Source: UBA11889 sp046582115 (GTDB taxonomy: Bacteria > Pseudomonadota > Gammaproteobacteria > Pseudomonadales > Azotimanducaceae). From it: 64,000 nucleotides of DNA. Positions 17,716-26,175 of this stretch are shown in pieces; position 1 is the first letter of the stretch; each line of letters begins with the position of its first letter. A model generated the notes under the pieces. It was not told the origin of the DNA. It ran no database searches and was given only the letters and a program-made list of their open reading frames with translations. The stretch lies in NCBI GenBank assembly GCA_046582115.1, contig JAYGFA010000006.1, forward strand, positions 42,214-106,213, read 5' to 3'. The position numbers and the translations under genes are program-made.

Positions 17716-18711
17716 TTGCGACGAACAATCGCTCTACTCACGGCTATCGTTATCATCGTTCTTAGTGCCTGGTTGTTCATTGAAAACTGGGCTGGGCGCG
17801 CGGTCATGCTGGATTCCCCGGTAACTGTCCTCGTAGAAAGAGGGGAGGGTTTTACGGCTATCGGCCGCCGACTTAATACCAATGGAATCGTCGATAGCGC
17901 ACGCTTGTTGACTGCTAGGGCTCTAATGCGAGACCTAACGGGTTCGATGAAGGCGGGGGAATATCGGTTCGTAGGCAAGCATTCACCGGATAGAGTCCTT
18001 GATCGGCTCGCATCGGGTGACGTATTGGTTTACTCGATTCAAATCACTGAAGGCGAGACCTTTTCGGATACTCGTAACAAGCTCCTCAGTTCGCCTGGGC
18101 TGTTGTTTGACTTAGACGACGCTACCGTGGTCAACATTCTCGAGAGGCTTGAACTAGCCGATGATCATGGCGAAGGCCAATTCTTTCCCGACACCTATCA
18201 CTATGTGCGTGGTGATCGGGCGTCCGAAATTCTTGGTCGTGCATGGGAACGGTTGCAGCTTCAGTTAAATATCGCGTGGGAAAATCGTGCCATTGACCTC
18301 TCCTTAAAGAGTCCGTATGAAGTTCTGATCATGGCGTCAATCATTGAAAAAGAGTCGAATCTTGAGGATGACCGAAGGAAGATAAGCGGTGTTTTCGGTC
18401 GTCGATTGGGGCGGGGTATGCGACTGCAAACTGATCCGGCCGTTATATACGGATTAGGTGAAACGTTTGATGGGAACCTTACCCGTGTCGATCTAAAAAA
18501 GGACGGACCGTACAACACCTATACTAGATACGGCCTACCACCGTCTCCCATAGGCGCGGTTGGACGAACAGCTCTGCACGCGGCTACTCACCCGGATTCC
18601 GGGACTGCTCTTTACTTCGTGGCTCGAGGAGATGGGTCTTCTCAGTTTTCGGATACTCTCGATGCGCATTTGAAAGCGGTTCGACAATATCAGCTGCGGG
18701 ACGATCAATGA
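17716..18711 (+). CDS. mltG: Endolytic murein transglycosylase MltG (YceG)
   Basis: Inner-membrane-anchored lytic transglycosylase that cleaves nascent glycan strands and influences their length. An N-terminal membrane helix (residues ~4-25) is followed by a LysM-like region and the YceG catalytic domain. The key stretch is IMASIIEKES, which holds the catalytic glutamate, followed by GVFGRRL, LQTDPAVIYGL and YNTYTRYGLPPSPI. 331 residues. The TTG start is preceded by AGGA at good spacing. pabC, which lies before it in E. coli, is absent. The stop overlaps tmk (ATGA). Confidence 0.94.
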   Translation: MRRTIALLTAIVIIVLSAWLFIENWAGRAVMLDSPVTVLVERGEGFTAIGRRLNTNGIVDSARLLTARALMRDLTGSMKAGEYRFVGKHSPDRVLDRLASGDVLVYSIQITEGETFSDTRNKLLSSPGLLFDLDDATVVNILERLELADDHGEGQFFPDTYHYVRGDRASEILGRAWERLQLQLNIAWENRAIDLSLKSPYEVLIMASIIEKESNLEDDRRKISGVFGRRLGRGMRLQTDPAVIYGLGETFDGNLTRVDLKKDGPYNTYTRYGLPPSPIGAVGRTALHAATHPDSGTALYFVARGDGSSQFSDTLDAHLKAVRQYQLRDDQ

Positions 18712-19334
18712 CACGGGGTCGGTTCATTACGTTGGAGGGCATTGAAGGCGTAGGCAAAAGTACAAATCTTGAGTTTCTCCGCGAACTACTTGAACGACAG
18801 GATGTTGAAGTACTTGTCACACGCGAGCCTGGCGGAACACCGCTCGCCGAAGACATCAGAAAAGTACTACTTAAATTGCGCGATGAATCGATGCATCCAA
18901 CCACAGAAGCGTTGTTGATCTTCGCTGCACGGTCTCAACACGTTTCGACCGTTATTGAACCCGCGCTTAGCGTTGGCAAATGGGTACTTTGTGACCGATA
19001 CACCGACGCGACCTATGCCTATCAAGGAGGTGGCCGCGGCGTTCCCCTTAGTACGTTGGAGCACATGGCAAAGTTCTCTCAGGGATCACTGTGGCCCGAT
19101 TTGACGATCTATTTGGATGCGCCGGTCGAAACCGCACTTGGGCGAATCGTTGATAAAAAGCGCGATCGGTTCGAATCGGAGGAGCATGCGTTCTTTGTCA
19201 AGGTACGAGCTGCCTACCTTGACATCGTGGATAGGGAAGAAAGGGTGGTATTGATCGACGCTACGCAACCATTACAAGATGTTCAGTTGCGGCTGTCGAA
19301 AGTCATGGCCACGTTTTTGGGGTCGTTGAGTTGA
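18708..19334 (+). CDS. tmk: Thymidylate kinase
   Basis: Phosphorylates dTMP to dTDP. The P-loop GIEGVGKST is at the N-terminus, the dTMP-binding TREPGGTPLAE follows, and the DRYTDATYAYQGGGRG segment is the conserved DR(Y/F) motif. 208 residues, normal. Both ends overlap neighbours by 4 bases (mltG and holB), which indicates a tightly coupled operon. Confidence 0.96.
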   Translation: MTRGRFITLEGIEGVGKSTNLEFLRELLERQDVEVLVTREPGGTPLAEDIRKVLLKLRDESMHPTTEALLIFAARSQHVSTVIEPALSVGKWVLCDRYTDATYAYQGGGRGVPLSTLEHMAKFSQGSLWPDLTIYLDAPVETALGRIVDKKRDRFESEEHAFFVKVRAAYLDIVDREERVVLIDATQPLQDVQLRLSKVMATFLGSLS

Positions 19335-20206
19335 GCCGACTAGCCCCGTGGCTGCAGCCGGGGTTCGACCATGTCAGGTCGTTGCACAATGTTGGACGAT
19401 TACCGCATGCGCTGCTGATCGATGGTCCGGGTGGTTGGGGTGAAACTCAGTTAGCAGGCGAGGTCGCGTTGATGCTCATTGACCGCCGTGGCGATCCCCG
19501 CACGATTGCTCACCCGGATTTTCGTTGGATCGAAGCAGAAAACGGCGCCATCAAGGTCGATCAGATTCGAAGTCTCATCGACTTTATGCAGCAAACCGCT
19601 CAAGTGGGGTCTGTGAAAGTGGTGATACTAGAGGATGCCCAACAAATGAACCCGAACGCGGGAAATGCATTGCTCAAGATCCTTGAGGAACCACCGCTCG
19701 GTAGCCACCTGATATTGGTAACCCAGGCAAAGGACATGTTGTTGCCTACCATTATTAGTCGGTGCCAACGCGTTTCCATTCGCATACCACCCCGCGAGAT
19801 TGTGACGAATTGGCTCCTGGAACAAGATGCTACCGCCGATGCGTTTGGACCGCTATTGATTGAATATGGGGGTGCGCCTTTTCACGTCCTAGAAGCGATC
19901 CATGCTGAGAGGAAGTCACTTTGGGCTGCACTCAAAACGGCGAGAGACGGCCGGACTAGCGTCAGTGATGTTGTTGATTCGTTGCGCAATGAGGATCTAG
20001 TGGACGTTTTGGCTCGGTGGGCGCGATTTCTGCACCGGCTGGTCGTTGAAGATAGAGTAGGGGCCGAGGGCGTGGATTTCTTTGACGAGCTCGTCGAGAT
20101 GAGGCGTATGGCCATGTCCAACTCCGGATTGAATCGTCCGTTGCAACTAGAACGACTAATGTTTAAGTGGTGCGAATTAGTGATTCGTGAACGACAGACA
20201 AATTGA
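19331..20206 (+). CDS. holB: DNA polymerase III delta' subunit, lacking the zinc module
   Basis: Clamp-loader subunit. LPHALLIDGPGGWGE lies at a degenerate P-loop, as expected for delta', which does not bind ATP. It is followed by HPDFRWIEAENGAIKVDQIR, ILEDAQQMNPNAGNALLKILEEPP and the SRC motif at about residue 140. The four cysteines that bind zinc in E. coli HolB (a CxxCxxC cluster before HPD) are absent, and that loop is about a dozen residues shorter. 291 residues against 334 in E. coli. The TTG start overlaps the tmk stop. Context in the mltG-tmk-holB run makes the call secure. Confidence 0.93.
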   Translation: MSRLAPWLQPGFDHVRSLHNVGRLPHALLIDGPGGWGETQLAGEVALMLIDRRGDPRTIAHPDFRWIEAENGAIKVDQIRSLIDFMQQTAQVGSVKVVILEDAQQMNPNAGNALLKILEEPPLGSHLILVTQAKDMLLPTIISRCQRVSIRIPPREIVTNWLLEQDATADAFGPLLIEYGGAPFHVLEAIHAERKSLWAALKTARDGRTSVSDVVDSLRNEDLVDVLARWARFLHRLVVEDRVGAEGVDFFDELVEMRRMAMSNSGLNRPLQLERLMFKWCELVIRERQTN

Positions 20207-20255
20207 CTTTTGCAGGCGGGAAGACCACGCAGTACTTTCGACCCGAATGACACGG

Positions 20256-20729
20256 TTAATTCCTCAGGAATTCCGTTTCGAATAATCGGTAATGGGTTTC
20301 AGCCATACCGAGTCGGCGGTAGGTTGCCTGTGCGCCGCTATTGTCTTTTTCGACATAAAGCCGGATACCTACGGCGGTTGGGTCTTCCGACGCGAGTGCG
20401 GAGACGTGACGATGCATTGCCGAGTACACGCCAATTCGACGGTGTGTGGGAGCAACATAAACACTCTGAATCCACCAAAACCTACCATCTCGCCAATCAC
20501 TCCACTCCCACGTGACCATCAGCGTTCCCACAGCGTTGTCAGAAATTTCGGCGACAAGATAAAGCGCCAGTTCGTCATCCAAAAGGGCTGTTGAAATACC
20601 ATGTCTTAAAGTGGTTTCGTCTAGACCTTTGTCCTCGCTTTCGGCGGCCATCGCGACCTGAAAGCCAACCAACAGTTCAAGATCGGTCTCGATTGCGCGA
20701 CGTATCGCTATGTTGTCGGACCCCGTCAT
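20256..20729 (-). CDS. GNAT-family N-acetyltransferase
   Basis: 157 residues with the acetyl-CoA-binding core IQSVYVAPTHRRIGVYSAM, a variant of the Q/R-x-x-G-x-G/A loop, and the C-terminal GAQATYRRLGM typical of GNAT enzymes. The substrate is unknown. It is convergent with holB and runs in the same direction as the downstream peptidase gene, which it probably follows in one transcript. Confidence 0.85.
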   Translation of the reverse strand: MTGSDNIAIRRAIETDLELLVGFQVAMAAESEDKGLDETTLRHGISTALLDDELALYLVAEISDNAVGTLMVTWEWSDWRDGRFWWIQSVYVAPTHRRIGVYSAMHRHVSALASEDPTAVGIRLYVEKDNSGAQATYRRLGMAETHYRLFETEFLRN

Positions 20730-20761
20730 GTGCTATGGAAACGAGTCGTTTCCCACGATGT

Positions 20762-22093
20762 TCATCGAGATAATGCCGCTTCGAACACGGGACGTGTAAG
20801 GTTTTCGTGACCTTCCTTGGTCGCGAGAATGTTGTCCTCAATCCGAATCCCACCGAAGGGCACGAATGCTAGAACGCGGGCTCGATTGATATCGGCGGGA
20901 TTTTGAATGGAGTCAATGAGCATGGGAATGAAATAAATCCCGGGTTCGACGGTAAATACTTGGTTGGCCTCGATTTGCCGAGTCAAGCGTAAGGTCGGGA
21001 AGCGGTCCGACGGGCTGCTTTTTTCTGTTTGACCGGTCGTTAATCGACCGCCGACGTCATGCGTTTGCAAACCGAGCAAGTGGCCGAGACCGTGTGGGAA
21101 AAATGCATCCGTTAGTCGTTGATCGAACGCCGCTTCCGCGGTACAGGTCACGAACCCAAATGCAACCAATAGGTCAGCGATATCGTGATGCATACGCTCA
21201 TGGAGATCGAGATAGCTGAGCCCCAGCACGATATCGTCGATCAGGGCTCGTTGTTTCTCATCGAGCGCCTTAATGAGACTGGCGAAATCATCTCCGGGTC
21301 TCGCACTGTATGTGCGCGTAATGTCGCTGTGATATCCATTAAATTTACCGCCTGCATCGATCAAGAAACTGTTCACTTTGTTTGGCGTCTCTCTATCGTA
21401 GTGTTGGTAGTGAAGAGTTCCCGCATGTTCGTTTAAAGCGATGATGCTCGGGTAGGGCAGTTCGCTTTCGGTTTGCTTGCTCGCATCGAGGTATGTCATA
21501 TGGATGTCGAATTCGCTTGCTCCCGACGTGAACGCTCGATGCGCCGCCAGATGCCCTCGCACCCCTATTTCGGTTGCTGCCTTCATGTTGGCGATTTCAA
21601 ATGCCGTTTTAAACGAGCGACCATAGTCAAGTTGATTGATGAATGGCCCTAGGTCGTCTGTCGTTATCACAAGATTGCTACCGAGCTCGGTGTCTGGTCC
21701 AACGTAGGCGATGTTGGTCAGAGTACGAGTTGCCTCGACAATATCCCTGAATTGATTTTCTGGTTCTTGGTAGACGGCGACGTCGAAAATACCTTCGGTC
21801 CAGGCGGGAACCGGCTGCGGCACATACCAAAAATCATCTGGCTGAAAAAAAAACAATTTCGGCGTCACACCGGGACGAACGAGTAATACCGCATTTTCTG
21901 TCAGGGGTTCTGGTACCCAGCGTGCAAAGTGGGGATTGGGTCGAAATGGTGGACTTTGATCGTCGGCAAAGTAATACGAGTTCGTCCCGGCAGGCACGAA
22001 CGCGGCGTCAAAGCCATGCTTGTCGAGCGCGCGTTCCCATTCCTGACCTAGGGATTCTATGTGTTGACTGAAGCTAGTCCGATCGAAGCTCAA
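20762..22093 (-). CDS. pepQ: M24-family Xaa-Pro dipeptidase (prolidase, PepQ-like)
   Basis: 443-residue dimetal dipeptidase for X-Pro dipeptides. The N-terminal creatinase-like domain includes VPAGTNSYYFADDQSPPFRP. The pita-bread domain shows the metal ligands in order: the two Asp in LIDAGGKFNGYHSDITRTYS, His in FPHGLGHLLGLQTHD, Glu in TVEPGIYF and Glu in GGIRIEDN. Length and motifs match gammaproteobacterial PepQ, some of which also act on organophosphates. It diverges from the molybdenum hydroxylase operon. Confidence 0.92.
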   Translation of the reverse strand: MSFDRTSFSQHIESLGQEWERALDKHGFDAAFVPAGTNSYYFADDQSPPFRPNPHFARWVPEPLTENAVLLVRPGVTPKLFFFQPDDFWYVPQPVPAWTEGIFDVAVYQEPENQFRDIVEATRTLTNIAYVGPDTELGSNLVITTDDLGPFINQLDYGRSFKTAFEIANMKAATEIGVRGHLAAHRAFTSGASEFDIHMTYLDASKQTESELPYPSIIALNEHAGTLHYQHYDRETPNKVNSFLIDAGGKFNGYHSDITRTYSARPGDDFASLIKALDEKQRALIDDIVLGLSYLDLHERMHHDIADLLVAFGFVTCTAEAAFDQRLTDAFFPHGLGHLLGLQTHDVGGRLTTGQTEKSSPSDRFPTLRLTRQIEANQVFTVEPGIYFIPMLIDSIQNPADINRARVLAFVPFGGIRIEDNILATKEGHENLTRPVFEAALSR

Positions 22094-22207
22094 ATTAATT
22101 CCTGTTCATGTGAAGACTGTCCGAAGGATTGTAGCGTAGGCTGTGATTGTCGCGGCTCTTCATGATATACATAGCGGCTATTCCAGCGCGTAATAATGAG
22201 GAGAAGT

Positions 22208-23095
22208 ATGGGAGATTACGCCTACGCGGCACCCACCAGCCTTAAAGAAGCTCTGTCGGTGCTTGAGTCTCAGGCAAATGATGGACACCGTACCCAGATA
22301 CTTGCAGGGGGCACCGATGTTTTGGTGCAGATGCGATCCACCGACAAAGAGCCACGCACGCTTGTTGATATCAAACACGTAGCCGAAACCAATGAGTTAT
22401 CGATTGGTGCGGACGAGATCTTCGTCGGCGCAGCGATACCGTCGGCGGTACTCAACGAGAACGATGAACTTAAGGGGATTCTTCCTGGGCTCATCGAGGC
22501 CGCAGATCTAATTGGTTCAACGCAGATCCAAGGGCGGGCCACTATCGGTGGGAACCTTTGTAATTCGTCCCCCGCCGGAGACACGATTCCTGCGCTGATG
22601 GTAGTCTCGGCGGTTTGCGTGATTGCGTCATCCGCTGGCTCTCGAGAGGTCGCGGTGGAAAATTTTGTTACCGGTGTGGGACAGAACTGTTTGAAGTCGA
22701 ACGAATTTCTTGTAGGTCTCAAGATACCGCGGCCCGGAAATAACTCTGCTGACGCGTACTTACGATTCATTCCACGCACGGAAATGGACATTGCCGTTGC
22801 AGGGGCGGGCGTCGCGCTTACACTTGACGATGAGGGGACTTGCACGTCCGCCAAAGTTGCTATCGGGGCTGTTGCTCCGACGGTGCTCCTAGTTGAGGCG
22901 GCGGCGGCGGCGTTGGTTGGAACCAAAGTTGATGACGATGCGCTTAACGCAGCTGCTGCGGCTTGTTCCAATGCGGCGTCACCGATCACAGATAAGAGGG
23001 GTACGGTTGAATACCGCACGAAAGTTGTGGGTGTCCTTTGCAAGCGCGCGGGCGCTATCGCACGTGATCGTGCGTCCAGTTCGTTGGGGAATTAA
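22208..23095 (+). CDS. Molybdenum hydroxylase, FAD-binding medium subunit (CoxM/XdhB-like)
   Basis: 295 residues. The FAD contacts of the CoxM family are seen as LAGGTDVLVQMR near residue 36 and TIGGNLCNSSPAGDTIPALM near residue 115. The C-terminal domain (PRTEMDIAVAGAGVAL ... AVAPTVL) belongs to the CO dehydrogenase flavoprotein C-terminal family. It passes electrons from the iron-sulfur subunit to the final acceptor. ATG 22208 is chosen because GAGGAG lies just before it; an ATG four codons upstream would use that site as coding sequence. The stop directly abuts the ATG of the next subunit. Confidence 0.92.
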   Translation: MGDYAYAAPTSLKEALSVLESQANDGHRTQILAGGTDVLVQMRSTDKEPRTLVDIKHVAETNELSIGADEIFVGAAIPSAVLNENDELKGILPGLIEAADLIGSTQIQGRATIGGNLCNSSPAGDTIPALMVVSAVCVIASSAGSREVAVENFVTGVGQNCLKSNEFLVGLKIPRPGNNSADAYLRFIPRTEMDIAVAGAGVALTLDDEGTCTSAKVAIGAVAPTVLLVEAAAAALVGTKVDDDALNAAAAACSNAASPITDKRGTVEYRTKVVGVLCKRAGAIARDRASSSLGN

Positions 23096-23575
23096 ATGAG
23101 TAAATTACACGTAACCACCAGTGTAAATGGACAACCACACGAAGTCCTTTGCGAGCCTCATCAGTCGCTGCTTGACGTGTTACGCGATGAGCTTGGGTTG
23201 ACTGGCACCAAAGAAGGTTGCTCAACGGGCGATTGTGGTGCTTGCTCGGTGACGCTGGACGGACGCCTGGTCTGCTCTTGCTTGGTCCTTGCCGTAGAGG
23301 CCGAAGGTAAAGAGGTAGGAACCATCGAGGGAGTCGCGAATCCAGATGGATTGCACGTACTGCAACAGAAGTTTTTGGAGCATGCCGCATTACAGTGCGG
23401 CATTTGTACACCTGGATTCATTGTTGCGGCGAAGGTTCTTTTGGAGCGTGATCCCAATCCCGACGAAATGACTATTCGATACTGGCTCGCCGGCAACCTG
23501 TGTCGTTGTACGGGCTACGACAAGATTATTCGTGCTGTTCAGGATGCTGCGACCGAATTAGCGCACGAAGCATAG
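23096..23575 (+). CDS. Molybdenum hydroxylase, [2Fe-2S] small subunit (CoxS-like)
   Basis: 159 residues with two iron-sulfur clusters. The plant-ferredoxin-type motif is GCSTGDCGACSVTLDG with a distal C-S-C, and the second cluster is QCGICTPG ... NLCRCTGYDKI. All eight cysteines are present. It starts immediately after the medium-subunit stop and is followed by the large subunit after 10 bases. The order medium-small-large is that of cox-type clusters. Confidence 0.95.
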   Translation: MSKLHVTTSVNGQPHEVLCEPHQSLLDVLRDELGLTGTKEGCSTGDCGACSVTLDGRLVCSCLVLAVEAEGKEVGTIEGVANPDGLHVLQQKFLEHAALQCGICTPGFIVAAKVLLERDPNPDEMTIRYWLAGNLCRCTGYDKIIRAVQDAATELAHEA

Positions 23576-23585
23576 GAGATACAAG

Positions 23586-25808
23586 ATGGCAGAAGCTCAA
23601 GAATTTAAGGCGATTGGCACGCGGCCGATTCGTCCTGACGGCGTGGAAAAAGTAACCGGACGTGCCAATTTTGGTGCGGATCTGAGTCTCCCGGGCATGA
23701 TTCATGGCAAAGTTTTGCGGAGCCCGTACGCGCACGCCCGCATAAAAAGTGTTGATGTTTCGGGCGCACTTGCGATGGAAGGAGTGCTGGCGGCCGTGTC
23801 GGGTAGTGATTTTGTCGAGGAGACAGACGATCTTGGTCGAAATGTGATTGCACGGGACAAGGTGCTCTATCACGGACACGCCGTCGCAGCAGTAGCTGCG
23901 ACAACGCCGCTTTTGGCGGAACAGGCGCTGGATGCCATCAAAGCCGATTACGACGTGCTCGAGCCTGTTCTTTCGATCGATCAAGCGATCGCGGACGGGG
24001 CAACGCTTGTTAATGAAGAAATGCATACCAACGGTGATGCATCGCAGCCGGCAAGTAACATTGCGGCGATCACTAAATTTGAGCGTGGCGATCCTGAGAA
24101 AGGGTTTGCTGAAGCCGATGTAGTAGTTGAAGGTGAGTACCGCATTCCGATGGCTCATCAGGGCTACATCGAGCCGCATGCTTGCACGGCGACCATTAAC
24201 GAAGAGGGCAAGATTACAATTTGGTGTTGTACTCAAGGACATTTCGATGTTCGAACGCAAACTGCGGCCATTGTCGGAACTAGCATCAGCAACGTGAAAG
24301 TCATTGCGTCCGAGATAGGTGGTGGATTTGGCGGGAAATTGAACGTCTATCTGGAGCCTCTCGCGGTGAAACTATCGGAGTTGTCAAATCGGCCAGTACG
24401 AATGGTGATGAATCGCGAAGAAGTTTTCCGTGCGACTGGTCCGACATCAGCCACATGGTGCAAGGTAAAGGTGGGCGCGAAGAAAGATGGCACCATCACG
24501 GCAGCGACGGCCTGGCTTGCCTATGAGGCAGGAGCGTTCCCCGGTGCACCCGTTGGTCCAGGTTGTATGTCGGTGTTGGCGCCTTATGACCTCGAGAACT
24601 TTAGTATCGAAGGGCTTGATGTGTTAGTGAACAAACCGAGAGTTGCCGCGTACCGAGCTCCTGGGGCGCCCCAGGCGATGCATGCGATGGAATGCGCGGT
24701 CGATGATCTCGCTCGGGAACTTGGGATGGATCCGATCGACATACGGCTAAAGAATGCTGCCGATGAAGGGACCCAGGCGCCTTACGGTCCTAAGTTTCCC
24801 GCAATCGGTTTGAGAGCGTGTCTTGAGGCAGCCAAAGAACATCCAAACTATAAAGCGCCCGTTCCTGAAGGCTGTGGTCGTGGGGTGGCGAGTGGTTTTT
24901 GGTTCAATATCGGGATGCAATCGAGTGCTGAAGTGCTCATCCGAGAAGACGGAACGGTCACCATCAATGAGGGCAGTCCCGATATCGGTGGATCTCGTGC
25001 CTCGATGTGCCTGATGGCCGCCGAGACGTTAGGAATTCCCTACGACAAAATTACCGCACATGTGGCTGACACGGAGAGCACGGGTTATTGCAATATGACG
25101 GGCGGTAGCAGGACGACGTTCGCGACTGGGATGGCAGTTATCCAGGCTTGTGAAGACATTATCGCGCAGTGCAAGAAACGTGCCGCGATGACGTGGGATA
25201 TTGACGCCGACCAAGTCGATTGGGACGACGGGCAAGCCGTACCGAAGCCGGGCGTTAATGCGGACGTTGACCCGCTGTCGCTTGCAGATATTGCCAGAGC
25301 TTGGGGTCGCACAGGGGGTCCGATACTTGGGCGCGCCAGTGTTAATGCACAAGGAGCAGGCGCCGGTTTTTCGGTTAACTGGACCGACGTGGCGGTGGAT
25401 CGCGAAACCGGTAAGGTTGATGTTAAAGCGTACACCGCGATTCAGGATGCCGGGCGCGCCATACATCCGTCGTACGTTGAAGGCCAGATGCAAGGCGGTG
25501 CGGCGCAAGGTCTAGGGTGGGCGCTCAATGAAGAGTACATCTATGACGAAAACGGCGTCATGGAAAACCCAGGCTTTCTTGATTATCGCGTTCCCGTCGC
25601 GTCGGACCTTCCGATGATCGATACGCAAATAATAGAGGTACCTAATCCGACGCATCCTTATGGCGTTCGCGGCGTGGGTGAAACGCCGATTACGGCGCCT
25701 TTGGCCGCGACGTCGAATGCGGTGCGCGATGTACTAGGATTTCGTGTGTCGGAACTACCTCTCTCGCCTCCGAGGTTACTTGAGGCGATTGATTCGCACG
25801 AAGGCTGA
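23586..25808 (+). CDS. Molybdenum hydroxylase, molybdopterin-binding large subunit (xanthine oxidase family)
   Basis: 740 residues. The molybdopterin-binding motifs are GGGFGGK (near residue 240), the active-site loop AYRAPGAPQAMHAMECAVDDLA (near 355), GGSRTTFATG and the catalytic-glutamate motif GVRGVGETP (near 700). The loop is neither AYRCSFR of true form I CO dehydrogenase nor the AYRGAGR of form II, and looks more like xanthine dehydrogenase or hydroxybenzoyl-CoA reductase types. The substrate is therefore open: an aldehyde, N-heterocycle or aromatic compound. No XdhC or CoxDEF maturation gene follows. A strong hairpin and a sulfur carrier gene come next. Confidence 0.9.
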   Translation: MAEAQEFKAIGTRPIRPDGVEKVTGRANFGADLSLPGMIHGKVLRSPYAHARIKSVDVSGALAMEGVLAAVSGSDFVEETDDLGRNVIARDKVLYHGHAVAAVAATTPLLAEQALDAIKADYDVLEPVLSIDQAIADGATLVNEEMHTNGDASQPASNIAAITKFERGDPEKGFAEADVVVEGEYRIPMAHQGYIEPHACTATINEEGKITIWCCTQGHFDVRTQTAAIVGTSISNVKVIASEIGGGFGGKLNVYLEPLAVKLSELSNRPVRMVMNREEVFRATGPTSATWCKVKVGAKKDGTITAATAWLAYEAGAFPGAPVGPGCMSVLAPYDLENFSIEGLDVLVNKPRVAAYRAPGAPQAMHAMECAVDDLARELGMDPIDIRLKNAADEGTQAPYGPKFPAIGLRACLEAAKEHPNYKAPVPEGCGRGVASGFWFNIGMQSSAEVLIREDGTVTINEGSPDIGGSRASMCLMAAETLGIPYDKITAHVADTESTGYCNMTGGSRTTFATGMAVIQACEDIIAQCKKRAAMTWDIDADQVDWDDGQAVPKPGVNADVDPLSLADIARAWGRTGGPILGRASVNAQGAGAGFSVNWTDVAVDRETGKVDVKAYTAIQDAGRAIHPSYVEGQMQGGAAQGLGWALNEEYIYDENGVMENPGFLDYRVPVASDLPMIDTQIIEVPNPTHPYGVRGVGETPITAPLAATSNAVRDVLGFRVSELPLSPPRLLEAIDSHEG

Positions 25809-25816
25809 TCTCGTGA

Positions 25817-25843
25817 GGGAGCCGACGATGTTCGTCGGTTCCC
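25817..25843 (+). promoter_or_regulatory. Strong intergenic stem-loop between large subunit and sulfur carrier genes
   Basis: GGGAGCCGACGA (25817-25828) pairs with TCGTCGGTTCCC (25832-25843) across a 3-base loop. This gives a 12-base-pair stem with one G-U pair, and it can extend by an A-U pair and wobble pairs. No T-run follows, so it does not look like an intrinsic terminator. It lies 8 bases after the large-subunit stop and 16 bases before the next ATG. It could mark an mRNA-stabilising or processing site. Confidence 0.6.
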
Positions 25844-25859
25844 TTGAGCAGGTACGTCC

Positions 25860-26102
25860 ATGATCAAGGTCGTGTTTCCCGATCACCTCATGCCGAATAC
25901 GGAGGGCGTGAGGGAAACGGAGGTGGATTGCGATAACTACCGTTCGTTGGTGCGTGAACTCGAAAAGCGTTGGCCCGGCATCGAAGCCGTCTTGGCGAAG
26001 ACGGCAGTTGCCATCGACGGACAGATATACCAGGACGCATGGCTGGAAACGATAGGGCCGTCGAGCGAAGTATTTTTCATGCACCGAATCGAAGGCGGTT
26101 AG
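25860..26102 (+). CDS. MoaD/ThiS-family sulfur carrier protein
   Basis: 80-residue ubiquitin-fold protein. The C-terminal half (AVAIDGQIYQDAWLETIGPSSEVFFMHRIEGG) has the family pattern, and the chain ends exactly in Gly-Gly, the residue pair that is adenylated and thiocarboxylated in MoaD and ThiS. It follows the molybdenum hydroxylase genes on the same strand. It may serve molybdopterin synthesis for that enzyme or an unrelated sulfur transfer. No moaE or E1-like activating gene is in the window. Confidence 0.85.
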   Translation: MIKVVFPDHLMPNTEGVRETEVDCDNYRSLVRELEKRWPGIEAVLAKTAVAIDGQIYQDAWLETIGPSSEVFFMHRIEGG

Positions 26103-26175
26103 TCACAAATTTTCAGATCCAATTTGGAAATCCCAAGTGCACGAAGTTACAGATAGCTAAAGGGCGAGATGCTTC

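Noticed and set aside
22270..23043. 257-codon minus-strand frame opposite the FAD subunit gene
   Set aside because: Ser/Ala/Pro-rich antisense shadow of a conserved gene; no motif.
23526..24260. 244-codon minus-strand frame opposite the large subunit gene
   Set aside because: Antisense to a conserved molybdopterin-binding sequence; no motif and no ribosome-binding site seen.
23586..25808. Calling the molybdenum hydroxylase a carbon monoxide dehydrogenase
   Set aside because: The form I signature AYRCSFR with its active-site cysteine is absent, as is the form II AYRGAGR; only family membership is supported.
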